64,000 nucleotides of DNA, from the NCBI GenBank assembly GCA_037176885.1, contig JAWWNJ010000037.1, positions 558,001-622,000 of the forward strand, in the 5' to 3' direction. Each line of letters opens with the position of its first letter. The stretch's first letter is position 1. Both the position numbers and the translations under genes were made by a program. Below the pieces are notes generated by a model. That model was given only the letters and a program-made list of their open reading frames with translations. It did no database searches and was not told the origin of the DNA. Positions 43,378 through 54,827 of this stretch are shown piece after piece. The stretch comes from Favolaschia claudopus. Lineage: Eukaryota > Basidiomycota > Agaricomycetes > Agaricales > Mycenaceae.

Positions 43378-45082
43378 TCAAAGCACAAGCATGAGGCACA
43401 TCATGGATATTAGTCTGGAGAATCCTCAGTCCACTGCATAGAAGCCGTCAAATCAAGCACAAGCACTTACAACGGTTGCAAAGCCTTGATCCCCGTCTTC
43501 GCCGCGACCGCGCCAGTGAGGAACGGGAAGACCGCGCTCCCCGCCTGCCCAAAGCCTGCGATCCAGCCGATGGCGCCGGTGAGGAGCCATCGAGGTAATA
43601 CGCGGCCGGTATGGTTGATTGTGATGGGATAGATAGGGCCGAGGAGGACGCCGACGATGGCTACGGCGATGGCGTCCGCTATCAATGAAGGGACGAGCCA
43701 GACGACGAGCTCTAGCCTTTGGAGAGGTAAGCGAAAAAAAGGAGAAAGAATGTATGTATGTACATACCCGATAGCGAAGATGGAGTACACATACATTACT
43801 CGGCGTTCGCCGATCTGGTGCGCTGATGAGCAGAAGGAACAAGAAATGATGGATTTACTCACCTTTGAGTTGAGCCATAATAAAGCAATGCGGCCTGTCA
43901 TGAGGCCGCCGAAGAACCCTGCGGAAACGTATCCGGCGGATGGGCCGCCGCCGCGGACGTCGATGATGTACATGACGATCCAGCCTCCGATGGTGACTTC
44001 GACACCGACGTAGACGAGGATGAAGAACGCGAGCAGATGCACGGCTCTGGTAGAGAGGATTTGGCGGAAGGTGCTGCGCTCGCTCGTACTCGTCTCTCCG
44101 GCGGCTTCACCGACCGAGGCGAGACATTCTGGATGGATTGTGAGTGACCGAGCTTGCTACGATTTTTTGATGCTCACCGTCTTGACCTTTGAGGCGAAAA
44201 ACGAGGAGCAAAACGAGGGCGTTGGCTAGAGCGACACCGAGAGAAGCTAGATAGTGGAATGACCAGCGACTGAGTTGAGAAAATTGCGTGGCGACGAGAG
44301 GAGAGACGAGGGCTCCGGCACCTATGATTTCTTAGCATGATTTTGAGAGCACCTGAGATCTTCCCCTCGTACCATACGCGCCGTGCAATAATCCTATTTT
44401 GATTTCGGAATTGTTTTTCAGGCTTGCAACGTATCCGTTGGCTTGCGCACCCTGAGGATGTTGAACAAAGTTTGATTGAGATGGTGTATTCCACACCTGT
44501 ATGGCAATTCCCACTCCGTTTATGACAAACGAAAGTATAAAGAGGGGGAAGGGAGGTGCTGGTGCTTGTATCACATATGCGACTATTGGCCCAAGCGATC
44601 CTGAGACTCTGATCAGTCCAGCCGATACTGCAGGCGCAAGAAAATTACCCCAGGTCAGCATCTTGCCGAAGCCCAGCCTATCGGTGAGTGGCACGTTTAT
44701 CAAAGCGCCTGCAATGAATCCCTGAGAGGTGATTAACTCTAGAATGGATTCCGACGTCGCAACAGGCTTACCAGACATGCAAAGACGAATATGAGGGAAA
44801 CCACGGCAAAGCCAACCTACTACAGTCAACGATTCTTGGTAGAAACATGAAAATTCAGTTATTTACATGGTAAACTTTCTGAATTCGAGGAATCAAAGGC
44901 CCGATAGTACCTAGTGAGTAGTCAGATAAAGAAGCTGGAGCAAAGTTGCAAGGAATGTACCGTCATTCCAGCCAGCGAGAAACAGACTAGATGGTCTTCA
45001 CCGTTATTCCTGCGGATACTTACTATGTTTGCGACGCACCACCCGCAGAGTGCGAGCACTTGAATGCGTTCTCGGGATACAT
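43378..45082 (-). CDS. Major facilitator superfamily transporter
   Basis: Exons that keep frame: about 45082-45040, 44986-44961, 44910-44867, 44816-44772, 44721-44497, 44451-44373, 44321-44178, 44128-43863, 43814-43768, 43716-43471 and 43414-43378. The signature LFLAGWNDGTIGPLIPRIQ in helix 1, GFAVVSLIF, GFIAGALINVPLTDRLGFG (the MFS loop 2-3 motif D-R-x-G), QANGYVASL, GGWIVMYI and GLMTGR agree with a fungal MFS group related to yeast Bsc6-like proteins. Ten to twelve helices are expected in a plasma or vacuolar membrane. The substrate is unknown. The start is ambiguous: ATG at 45082 gives MYPENAFKCSHS with a GTAAGT donor, while a hydrophobic frame RIQVLALCG with donor GTGCGT fits helix 1 better but lacks an ATG nearby. 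The last exon has just 37 nt (LLISMMCLMLVL). Confidence 0.88.
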
Positions 45083-45339
45083 GTTGCTGGGTACGAGTGT
45101 CGGAGACAGCCACCGGGAGTGCGTCGGCCGCGTGCGTAGGCTCTGTCCTCGAAAAATGAGAGCTCAACGGATGGTTGGGCAGAGAATGGAGTTCTACGGC
45201 GGAAGAATGTTTTTTCCTAGTCTCGCTATCTGAGACTTTGGCCAGGTCTGAGCTGTTAACGTGAGAGTGATGGGATATGAATATCGATGGCCGCAACGGC
45301 TCAAACGCCCCGACACTCAAGGCAGCGCGACGCGTCTCT

Positions 45340-45660
45340 CTCTCGATTACATTGAATGAGCCAAGGTATCCTGCGGATACCAGCGTGGGTGGGAGAAGAG
45401 CCTTCTCGGACTCAGCCGCGGGAGCTGCGAGGAAGGAAGCCGGGAGAGCGCGCGAGGCGCAGACCAACTCAACCGCAGGCTGGCAGCTATGCAAGAGGGT
45501 CAGCGGATGGGTGGACGAAAAACAGCGGGAGAGAGCGGGAAGTCGGGGACGTGACTAAGTGACGAGTCACGCTCGAACACTTCTTCCCGACTTCCGACAG
45601 CTCCCGAATCTCTAACGCTATCTTGGCTCCAACAACCTTGAGTCGCTCCTACCTCGCGTC
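45340..45660. repeat. Duplicated upstream segment, copy 1
   Basis: Matches 60040-60480: GGGAGCTGCGAGGAA, GGGAGAGCGCGCGAGGCGCA, CCAACTCAACC, AGCGGATGGGTGG, GTGACGAGTCACGCTCG, CTTCCCGACT, and then GTCTCGGA near the gene start. About 130 bp present in the middle of the second copy are missing here. Confidence 0.75.
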
Positions 45661-45809
45661 AAAATTGTCTCGGAACTCGTTCATTCTCCCTAATATACCG
45701 CGTCCACCATGGACGAATTGGCGCGTTTGACGCGCCTCTTCAGCCTCGTTCACCCATAAATTTGCGAGCATGGCTTGACGAAGTGCCTTGAAGTGCATGC
45801 AAAGCGAAT

Positions 45810-45984
45810 GAGCTGCGACGATTCCAACTGGACCTTGGACAAGAGACCGAGGTTCTCTGGGTCTGTGGTACTGGAAAGGGCAAGACTGTGCTTTCACAAG
45901 CTGGCGCTATTGTAGCCGCCGCGCGAGGAGAAAACGGAATCTGCTCAATTATTGTTCCCACCAAAGTTGCTGTCGAGCAACAGG
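45810..45984 (+). pseudogene. DEAD/RecQ-type helicase fragment
   Basis: An open stretch reads ELRRFQLDLGQETEVLWVCG, TGKGKTVLSQAGAIVAAARG and SIIVPTKVAVEQQ before a GTGTGT donor. This resembles the first motifs of a RecQ-like helicase: the Q-x-x motif, a Walker A (GTGKGKT, with an extra Gly-Lys against the usual GTGKT) and motif Ia (P-x-x-x-L/V-x-x-Q-Q). A TGA interrupts the frame 21 bp upstream and no later helicase motif follows. It is a short relic just downstream of the duplicated promoter segment. Confidence 0.55.
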
Positions 45985-46274
45985 TGTGTGCAAATTCTAC
46001 CCAGCTATGATATATTGATCGAATTTCTGGGCAGATGTAACTCATCTCATTTCTCATCTCTCCGAACTTATACACAACGAAGGACTGTATATTGAGTGTT
46101 CTATTCTGTATTCGACACCGAATCCGGCGTACTCCTTCTACTCCTATTCGTGCCATCCTCCACCGAGCTCCTTCTCTCCTCACATCAACTCGTCTCCACG
46201 AACACCCGCCTGCAGCAACATGAAACAAATCGGCATAAACAATCTGGTAAAATAAGTCCAAAGTGATACCGCAC
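45985..46274. other. Convergent spacer
   Basis: Between the helicase fragment and the 3' end of the Gly-rich gene; the last short exon of that gene may lie here. Confidence 0.3.
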
Positions 46275-47832
46275 CTTCCGCTGCTGCCCCCTTGCGGTCA
46301 TTTCAGGTTTCTGGGTTAACGCTACCGCAAGCTGTTCCACGCCGCCTACAGAGATAGGACAAGAGAGAGAGAAGGAAAATCGGGACATAGGGGGTCGGCT
46401 TTCATCCCAGCCCAAATCAACGAAACGAAGCGCGTCCCCTTGATTTTATCCCCCGTACTCGGCTTCACGGTGTCGGTATGCTTGTCTTGCGCGATTTGGC
46501 CTGCGCTGTACGCGTTTGTCCTCGTCGGTGCGTGGGCATGGGGGTGGTCCTGCGTATATGCGGCTGCGCCTGGCCCGACACGCGTACCAGTCCCCGTGTA
46601 CGGGTCCGGCCCTTGTTGTCCTTGCCTCATTCCCGGTCCCGTACCCGATGAAACTCCACCCCCGCCACCGCCCCCTCCAGCGCCGCTGGCATTCTGATTC
46701 TGGTGGTACCGCTCGCGATCGAATGTATTTACCTCGGCGGGTCGGGTACACCCGGTAGTGCAGCATGACCAGGCCCTGGTGCGGCAGCTGCTGAACGTCC
46801 ATAATTAGAATCATGTCCTCCTCCTACACCTGCGCCGATGTTCTGCGGATGATGCCTCTGCTGAACGGGCGCCATCCCCGGACCCACATGTCCACCGCCC
46901 GACATTCCTTGGTGGACGCCTGCCTGCGCTGCGTCCACTCTCCCTGTCGCTGCGGGGCCGTCGAAGACCAACCCACCGCTGCCGAGGGCAGGGTGTTGAG
47001 AAGGAGGAACCGAGGCCAAGGAGGAATGGGGGCCGCGTTGGGCATCGGCGCTATCGCGGTTATACCCCGATATTTCGTCGATATCTCTACGATCCTTCGC
47101 GGTGTTCGCTGGGTCTCCGGGTGGTCGCGAACCTGCTTTGAATCGACTGAACGCAGAATAGCAAGAAGAACTCAATAAGAACGTACCCGGCGGTCCACCC
47201 TCACCACCCATCTGCGTCACACCGAAATCGTTATACGCCGCTCCGCCTCCTTGACGAACCCCATGGTCAGCTAGATGACACTTTCATCAGCATCCATACA
47301 ACATCCAACCCGAGGAAAAAGTAGTAGATGGATAGGCAACTCGTACCAGCATCCGAATCAGCCACAACGCCAGCATCACTGCTATGTCCCATCTTAAAGC
47401 CATCTTCGACTACTCGGCCTTGTTACTCCTGAGCAGGCGCACGGTTGTAGTCAATACCATCGCGGACATTTTCGTGCATTCTGGAATCGGTGTCCATCTT
47501 CGCTGCGGCCAATTCCACACGTCAGTTATGGAAGGATCAAGATGGGGGGAGAAGCGTGCCCGGCCCAGGACCCATATGCGATGTACCGGAGTCGTTGTAG
47601 GCATTCCCGCGCGTAGCTCTAGCGGGACTCGCCCCTGCCACAATTCCGCATGAACACGTTGACGTGTGGGATATTCAACAACATTACCTTCATTCCCAGC
47701 ATACTCGCCCCCTAGATGTGTACTATACCCGCCTCCAGAGGTCATAGCGTTTCCGCGACGCGTCTGCGCTGTCGTGCTGCCTTGGTTGAAGTTTTCTGAC
47801 ATATTTTCGTAATTGTGTCGTTTGAGGGGCAT
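46275..47832 (-). CDS. Gly/Pro-rich hypothetical protein
   Basis: A multi-exon minus-strand gene. Starting at 47832 or 47802 (MSENFNQGSTTAQTRRGNAM), it passes through THLGGEYAGNEG, then a donor, GASPARATRGNAYNDS, KMDTDSRMHENVRDG, VVEDGFKMGHSSDAG, HGVRQGGGAAYNDFGVTQMG and a long exon with SRPPGDPANTAKDRRDID and GHVGPGMAPVQQRHH, to a C-terminal part YTQDHPHAHAPTRTNAYSAG and STGDKIKG. The end (GGVEQLAVALTQKPEMTARG) looks like the helical stress-protein-like repeats seen in CsbD-type sequences (K-G-x-x-E-x-x-x-x-x-x-T-x-N-P-E-x-x-x-x-G), though distantly. Most of the protein is disordered. Exon borders in the first third are tentative, and the last exon after 46275 was not fixed. Confidence 0.6.
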
Positions 47833-48144
47833 CCAGAACAGAGGGTTTATATCCTTGCATCGTGTCTGTGTGATTCGGGGATGACGAAGACGATGGCGAG
47901 TTTGCGTCCGCTGACTGTCTGACCGTGCGTATGTGACTTACCTTGTTTGGACACTATTTCGATGCTCGTCGTCATAGATTACTTAGGGCCTCTTTTCGCG
48001 GACAGTTACCTCACTGCTATTTCTATATGAATAGGAAGGACTCCACGGAAGGAAAACCACTTTAGCGCTCCGTTCATGCTCCTTCTTTCCACGCGATCCT
48101 TGGATTCTACTTTACCACCAGCCAAAATCGCACCCAATCTCTCT
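47833..48144. other. Divergent upstream region
   Basis: Shared 5' region of the Gly-rich gene (-) and kinase gene 2 (+), about 310 bp. No clear TATA motif. Confidence 0.4.
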
Positions 48145-49626
48145 ATGCAACCGCAAGACTCAACGACAAAGCCGTCGCCTTGCCAGGTGCGTCCGTACGT
48201 CCTTTTTCTCTTGTTTTTGCTCTCCGAGCTGCACCGCCCCATTTGACTAACCACTGCTGCAGTACACAACGGGCAAAGTCCTCGGCCGCGGAACGTACGC
48301 TACCGTCAAAGAAGCGTTTGATAAAGAAACTGGGGATGTTTATGCGTGCAAAATCATCAACAAGCATTTGATGAGAGGGAGGGAGTACCTGGTGCGTAGC
48401 CTACTCGGCTTCCGAAGAGAGTATTGGTATTGAGGCGCTAGTGCAGGTGCGGAATGAACTCGATGTGTTGAACAAGATATCTAGAAGCCATCCGAATATC
48501 GTGACGCTGGAAGACTACTTCGAGGTGTGTTGGTTGGTGTTCGTTCACACCACTATCTGACCTAAAATGTTGCAGTCAAAGCACAACATCTACCTGTGCT
48601 TTGGACTTTGCAACGGGGGCGAGCTATTCGACAGGATAGGCTCCTGGTCACATTTTTACGAAGCGTAGGCCTTGGCGTTTTTCTTACTGTAAACAGGAAG
48701 ACTGACTTTGCGCAGCGACGCCGCGGCCCTCGTGCGTACCATCCTCACCACACTCAACTATATTCACGCGTCGGGGATCGTCCACGGCGACCTCAAACCA
48801 GAGAACCTGCTCTTCCAGTCAAAGGGGGAGAGCACGGAGATCATGATAACGGACTTCGGCCTCAGCGGCATACTGGACGAGAAGATGAGTCTGCTTACGG
48901 GTGTGTGCGGTACGCCGGGATATATGGCGCCGGAGATCTTCAGCAAAAGTGCGTCCTCAAGGTTTCTCCTCCTCGCTCCCTCCAATTTCGTTATTAACCG
49001 AGGGCGCATGGTGCATTGCAGAAGGGCACAGCAAGCCCGTCGACATCTGGGCTGTCGGCGTCATCGCGTATTATATGCTCGTTGGCCACCCGCCGTTCGA
49101 CCGAAGCACGGCGCGGCTCGAGCAGGCTGCGATACTGTCGGGGGATTTGCAATTCGACACGGCGGAGTGGGCTCCTGTGTCGATGACGGCGCGCGATTTT
49201 GTGAGAGCGTGTCTGACGACGGATCCGGCGCGGAGACCTACGGCTGAGCAGGCTCTGAAGCACGCTGTGCGTCCGTTCTTCCTGCATATGACTCTTGAGC
49301 TGATGGTGTGTAGTGGCTTTCCTCGAAGACGCCCTGTTTCGTGCCGGATTTGTTCGACCCCGACGGCGGGCCGACAGATCTGCTACTGCATCTCAAAGAG
49401 ATGTTCAGAGTGCAGACCAAGCTGATTTGTGCGTCGAATCGTCACTCATCCGTCACGGTCCCTCGCATCCCTAACAAGTGTATCTCTAACCCATCCAGCC
49501 ACTGTCGCAGCTCGCAAGGCGCGAGGCCGGATTTGGCCTCAGAGCTCGGTGCCCCGTCTCAATGACTTTCGCGAGACGGCCACGGACCTCACAACGATTC
49601 GGATCCTTTCCTGTCCGAATTTCTGA
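48145..49626 (+). CDS. CaMK-like Ser/Thr protein kinase with HGD catalytic loop (paralog)
   Basis: Eight exons: 48145-48186, 48263-48391, 48447-48524, 48576-48664, 48716-48948, 49022-49266, 49314-49428 and 49499-49626, totalling 352 residues. Motifs in order: LGRGTYATVKE, YACKII, HGDLKPENLLF, ITDFGLSG, CGTPGYMAPEIF and DIWAVGVIAYYML. As in kinase 1, HRD is replaced by HGD. After the kinase domain, GGPTDLLLHLKEMFRVQTKL and AARKARGRIWPQ are reminiscent of the autoinhibitory and calmodulin-binding helix of CaMK enzymes (basic-hydrophobic), better kept than in kinase 1. Exons 2-6 equal those of the paralog in length (129, 78, 89, 233, 245 nt), so intron positions are shared and the pair arose by duplication with introns. 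The likely role is Ca2+-linked signalling; substrates are unknown. Confidence 0.92.
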
Positions 49627-50557
49627 GCAGATTGCAGCGGTCTCATTTCATTTCCATAGTAAGCACGTACATCCAGACTCTCCTCCTAGCATTATCAGAA
49701 GTGGGCCCCGGAGGCTCGCGGTGTCATTCTTCTCTGTTGTTCTTCTCTGTTGTTATATCGTGTGTATGTGCCACAAAGTGTATTTCATGTACTACTAGGA
49801 CTATTCGTTGAGCGTATCCGCCTCGTCGTGGAAAAGCGATAAATACGCTTCAGCGCAAACTTCAAAGTGTGGCAGTACGAGCCTACGAGTGTTTGTTTTC
49901 TTGTGTTAACGCGTTAACTTCCTGATGGATTGAGCTTGGGAGTTGGAACGACAAGGATTCGGCAGTGTGGAGATAGCGGCGCGCGTGAGTTGACGATGAG
50001 TGTGATACGAGATGAAGGACGACGACAGCGGCTGTAGAGGCTGGATTGGACGAATGGCTGTGGAGGGGAGACGCGAAAGCTTGTATTGTGCCCGCCTTGG
50101 ACGACGACACTGGCCAGCCGCCAGCGTATAGTTCTTTTCAAAAAAATAAGCGCTCGAACTAGGGTTAGGGTTGATAAGCTTTGCTTCAACGAACGCCGTC
50201 GCGCCTGCGATGAATGCTACAAGTAAACGCGTATCTCCCTGGCTTGGGCTATATGCTTCGAAGAGGCCATCTCCCGAGTCATTTTCGGTGGTGTGAAAGC
50301 AAAGGGCGCTATGTAGTAGTAAGTAAGCGGTCCCGCAAAATGCCATGAACTTTCGTCTGAGTCTGGTCTGAGTCACAGTGAATCACACCATTCCTTTCGT
50401 GCTAGCGGCTGCGACATCGACTCACCAGCGGTCGCGAACCTCTGAACGTACGAAACGATTCTCAAGGAAACTTGAAGCGTACAAAAGCAGATTTTTCAAA
50501 GTTCGAAATGCATCCACATCGACATCCAGTACTTGGAGCAGATCCATCTCTCATACC
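49627..50557. other. Intergenic, upstream of kinesin
   Basis: No gene. It holds the short repeat shared with 40268 and two TTAGGG units. The kinesin frame is open upstream to an ATG at 50378, so a longer N-terminus is possible. Confidence 0.4.
50159..50172. repeat. Two telomere-type TTAGGG units
   Basis: CTAGGGTTAGGGTT lies between kinase 2 and the kinesin gene. Two units can occur by chance, or mark a repaired break or former chromosome end. Confidence 0.3.
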
Positions 50558-52867
50558 ATGGCGACTTCGGCGACTTTGACCACCACTCATCTCTCTACGT
50601 TTCGCAACATTCTAGACGAATGGCACCAAAACAGATTGAAGACAACCCCTACGAAAGGGTTTCTGGTGCCTTTTGAGGAGTTGCAACAATCTTCCAAGAA
50701 AGACGCGTTGAAAGACGTGATTGTTGCGTTTAGAACTCGTCCACCTCTTCCGAACGAGGCTGCGGAGAAGTTTCACGCCGAACCCGACGCGCAGGACGCG
50801 GCTGAGACTGTGGCTGCCCCTGTGGAGTTTTGTTCTGGTATCACGGTGACCAGTGCGGAACCCGGCGTGTTCTTCGCGCATGTCCCCGGAATGAAGGTGT
50901 GGTTGCTTGCATTCTGCTCGGGCAAGTAGTAGTTCACCTTGCGTCCAGTGGTCGGGACCCACTCTCACTCACAAGCCTTACGAGGCTGATCTGGCTCTTG
51001 GGCCGGACGTTGGAAATGAGGAAGTCTATCAACGGACGGTGGTCGCCAGCGACGTACGCTTATTTTTTTTGCGTCGCTTCGTCTGACCAGACTGGTTTAG
51101 ATGCTGTCTCTGGCCCTTTCTGGTGGCGTGGGCTGCATCCTAGCCTATGGGCAGACCGGCAGCGGTAAAACCTACACCATGGAGAGCGTTGAGCATCGTG
51201 TTGCGCGCGATCTTTTTGATCAAGCTCGTATGGTCGGCAAACACTTGATCCTCGCTCAAGGAGGTGCCGAGGCGTCCGATACTGAAGCCGGCGACATCTT
51301 CGAATTCAATGTTACTTTCCTCGAGCTTCTGGGCAAACACGCAACTGATTTGCTGGAATCGACGGAAGAAGTTGATGCGCAAGGTAACCCTGTACGCACA
51401 GCGATCGCCGTACGCGAAGATAAGGTATGTATCCCCCGTCATATCAGTTTGTGTCTTTGCTGAGCCAAATCTCACAGGTCGGGAATGTCCGACCCAATCT
51501 CATCTCCTCCCTCATTCGCACCTCGGAGGAACTGGAGGAACTGATCAATAAAGCGTTGTCCCACCGCCGAACGTCAGCGACGCTTCGAAATGCCACTAGC
51601 AGTCGGAGTCATGCCTTGCTCACTATCAGCATCAAGAACAAGCTTCTCCCGTACGCGGACGAAGGGCAGCTCATTCTTGTAGAGTAAGTGTTTTACTCTT
51701 ACACCGACCTGTGCTTATCCGCCTGCAGTCTCGCAGGTAGCGAGCGGCACGAAGACTCCAAGGATCATGATAAACAGCGCATGGAGGAGGCGCGCGATAA
51801 CAACAAAAGTCTCATGAATCTCAAGGAATGTGTCCGTGCCAAGGCGAAGATGGCTGCCGAAGACGGTTTCGTGCATATTCCGTGGCGGTCGAACAAATTG
51901 ACAATGTTGCTCAAGGTGAGAATGATTCCCGTTCTCAGAGGCTATAGTATGAGTTCCGAATATTCATGGCAGCCGATTTTTGACATCGAATCTCGTCAAC
52001 CTTCCAGAGCGATGATCATCGCACATGTGTCACCCCATATTCAGGACTCTGTTCACTCGTAGGTCGATCTTTTTAACGCCTTCTCTTCTCACCAACAAAT
52101 TTGCTTTCAGTACAAACACGCTTTCGTATGCAGCCCCCTTCAAAACCATACCACCAAAGCCGCGCGGGCCTGCACCGTACGACGCCGAAGACCCACGCAC
52201 ATGGGACCACGCCAAGACCGTCGAGTGGCTCACTGCGCAATTCACCGCAAAAGCGATGGACTCCAGTCAAGCAGATTACAACGTCAAAGAGCGTTCCGCA
52301 CAGCTCACCGGCAAGAAGCTCAAGCCACTCGAGCCGCCTGCCCCAGGACAGCTCGATCTCGGTGTCGACATTGCCAAGATCTGCCCCGAAGGTGAGGGGG
52401 GGAAGAACCTCGGCATGTTGTACACGGCGCAGTTTGTGCAGAGGTGTTTGGAGGCGAGGGTCGGCGAGGCGATGACGGTGGATAAGCTGAAGATGGTAGC
52501 GATGGAGGTCATCGGGAAGTTGTTTTATTTGATTTTGACGGCTAAGTCGAAGAAGAGGAACGAGATTATGAAGAGTCGGAAGAAGTTGGTTAGGGATGAT
52601 GCGTATGGTGAGTTCTTTTGCCGCGTGCTTCGTCTTGTTACAGTTTTCAAGTTGCTGATGGGGTTATCAGGCGATGCACCGAGAAGAGAAGAGGAATATG
52701 ACGGGGCGGAGATGCTCGAGGCGCGGCTTTTCTGGGGGGCTGATCGTCCTCAGTCTGTTGAATCGATGATGAAGAGGTTCAGAGAGCACAAGGCGGCTGA
52801 GGCGGCAAAGGAGGAGGTCGATGATGAAGGTAATCCCGAAAGCAAAGAGAAAGAAGAAGCTGTGTAA
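50558..52867 (+). CDS. Kinesin motor protein with C-terminal helical/SAM-like region
   Basis: Eight exons: 50558-50896, 50949-51053, 51101-51424, 51478-51683, 51729-51915, 51973-52058, 52111-52607 and 52671-52867, totalling 646 residues. Motor motifs: VIVAFRTRPPL at the first strand, P-loop AYGQTGSGKTYTM, switch I NATSSRSHALLTI, switch II LILVDLAGSE, then NNKSLMNLKECVRA and HIPWRSNKLTMLL, with HSTNTLSYAAPFK as neck. All catalytic residues are present. The relation seems closest to the kinesin-13 (KIF2/KIF24) group of microtubule depolymerisers, by the order motor then RxSxHSxxTLxYAxRxK-like ending. After the motor, DPRTWDHAKTVEWLTAQF looks like a SAM-type helix bundle, followed by charged coiled coil (KSKKRNEIMKSRKK) and an acidic tail. 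A start at 50378 in the same frame is possible; 50558 has the better context (ACCATGG). Confidence 0.9.
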
Positions 52868-53658
52868 CATCATATTATTTGTACAATTTACACCAACCGG
52901 TTTATCGTCTGTTTTCATGTATAGGATCAATTCAAGCCGAATCGACGCAACAAGTTCAACCGATGCACCCCGGGCCCTCATAGGCCAGCTTTTCTCAAGG
53001 CGACATACTTGAAGCACATTTCCGTCAATAAAACTACGCTGCACCCGCTCTTCGGAACGCCATCGACCTCCCCCGCGCCAACGAATACCCGTACACCTCC
53101 GGAAACATCATAGCGCATACAGCATGCCCCTCGGAAACTGAAACCAGTACGGCCTCTCCTTCTCCCTTCCTTTACGCACTAGCTGGTACATGACGCAGAA
53201 TTTCTCCCCACCGTACTAGTACTAGGAACCAATGCGGCAATTTGGATCTGTGGCCGCAAAAGAGTCGATGCACATCTCCGCCACCTTGCATATTTCCAAC
53301 ATGCGGCCCTCGAGCATCGCGCTGAGTCATTGCGACACCTTCAAACTGACCACCCTCATACTTTGATCTACCTATCCCGCTCTATATCTGTACAAGTCGA
53401 CTTCCCGCCAAATCCTATATCTCATCCACTCTCAAATTCAATTCCGGGACCAGCACGCACCATCAGACTCTCCTGCAGTCGTTACCGCGTCTCGCTCGGA
53501 TCTTTAGTCATGGTTCAAAATCCACTTTGTTATCAAATTACGCAAAAATTCTTGTACATAATACTCGATGGAAATCTGCGAAATTCTCAATGCTGCGGCT
53601 GATCCTCAATCCAGAATTTGTTATTCTTTCTTGCAGCTAATTCTACCTTTGACAATCT
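52868..53658. other. Convergent intergenic region
   Basis: 3' flanks of the kinesin gene (+) and the secreted-protein gene (-). Only short frames. Confidence 0.4.
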
Positions 53659-54525
53659 TTAAACAATTACGGCTTCGGCTTGAAGGGTGCGCCACGCGAG
53701 GAGTAACCTATGAAGAACGTTTGTCAATGTCATGGCGCAAAACATCAAGACAGGAAGCATACCACCACTACCAGCAGTCAAGCAGCCATCTCCGCCTGAC
53801 AAGAAGGAAAGGCTAAGTTAGGAGGTCGGCAAGGGGGAGGGATGTAGCACGCACTTCCTTGGGTGACGGGGAAAGGTGGGGTGGTCCTGGTGAGACCGGT
53901 GGAATCTTCGATGGAGATGAGCAGCTGAGTGCCTAATACGAAGAGGTATGGATTAGCAAGCGGTTGTTGGGTCGACGGCGAGGAGGGTAGGGTACCCTGC
54001 GAGGCGTTTACGGCCGGCCATGTGATGGCGGTGCCAGAAACGTTCTCAAAGTTGGCGAGGTGGGATGCGCTAACGGGGTCGGTGTCTACACTACAGAGGG
54101 GATCGCATCGAGTTCAACGACCGAGAAAACACCTATGTAGGCAAGTCGAGCTTACATCTAGAGAGACAGTTAAGAGACCAGGTAAGGAATCTTAGTAGAA
54201 AAAAAAAGTCTACGATAGCGTAGGGGGCTGGAGGCGAGCAAAAAATGAGATATATCGTTCTTATGGACTATTGAGAGAAAGACGAACGGGTTCCACCGGC
54301 AAAGGTGATCAACAAAGGCTGGCATTCGGCTTACATAAAAAAAAGGTTAGGAGCGAGAGAGGCACCGAGCGATACAGACGGCGTACGTGCTTCGGGGATG
54401 CTAGGGCAAGCCTGTGAGCAGAGGAAGCGAGGAGACTGGGCGAGAGCTTACTCATTAAGAGTGAGGTCTGGCCGGTGGGCGACGGCACCAACGGCGAGGA
54501 GGGAGAGCAGGAGCAGCGAGTTCAT
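53659..54525 (-). CDS. Secreted Ser/Thr-rich protein (ECQP..GGTPP family)
   Basis: Signal peptide MNSLLLLSLLAVGAVA in exon 1 (54525-54452), a 14-nt exon (54400-54387), then ECQPLLITFAGG from 54329, a short exon reading PPYAIV (about 54223), TDPVSASHLANF with GTAITWPAVNASQ (54090-53996), LLISIEDSTGLTRTTPPF (53932-53855) and a last exon (53795-53659) with GDGCLTAGSGG and a hydrophobic end. The series ECQP-x-L-x-T-x-x-GG-x-PP...G-T-x-x-T-W...DSTG...PF is a common Agaricomycete secreted or GPI-anchored protein domain of unknown function. One intron between 54223 and 54090 was not resolved, so the number of residues is not fixed. A hydrophobic C-terminus may be a GPI signal or a single helix. Confidence 0.75.
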
Positions 54526-54827
54526 TGTGCTGTAGGAAGGCAGGGGGGATGTTCTTGTTCCCATCTTTCGCACCACCTTTTTGAATCTGGAGCTATTTAT
54601 TTCCGGGAATTGATACATGGGCTTCAGCGCCAATCTCGAGTTCTGGATTCATATCGTGAGTCTGATTCTGACCCGCCGCCAGGCGTAGCATTCGAGACGC
54701 TTTGCGACTCACAGCCTCAACTCTCACTCAAAGTGACTCAGATCTATAACACGCCTCCCTTGCGTTGCAGTGAAAAATATGATAGATAATCCATACACCT
54801 ACAATCCGATCGCGAGTCAACATCCGC
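54526..54827. other. Spacer between two minus-strand genes
   Basis: Promoter of the secreted-protein gene and 3' flank of the small membrane protein gene. Confidence 0.35.

Noticed and set aside
49627..50557. Possible extra exon of kinase 2 downstream of its stop
   Set aside because: The model ends in frame at 49626 and matches the paralog in the number of exons.
52030..52512. Open frames on the minus strand under the kinesin gene
   Set aside because: They are antisense to an exon with a full set of kinesin motifs; no splice structure or domain of their own.
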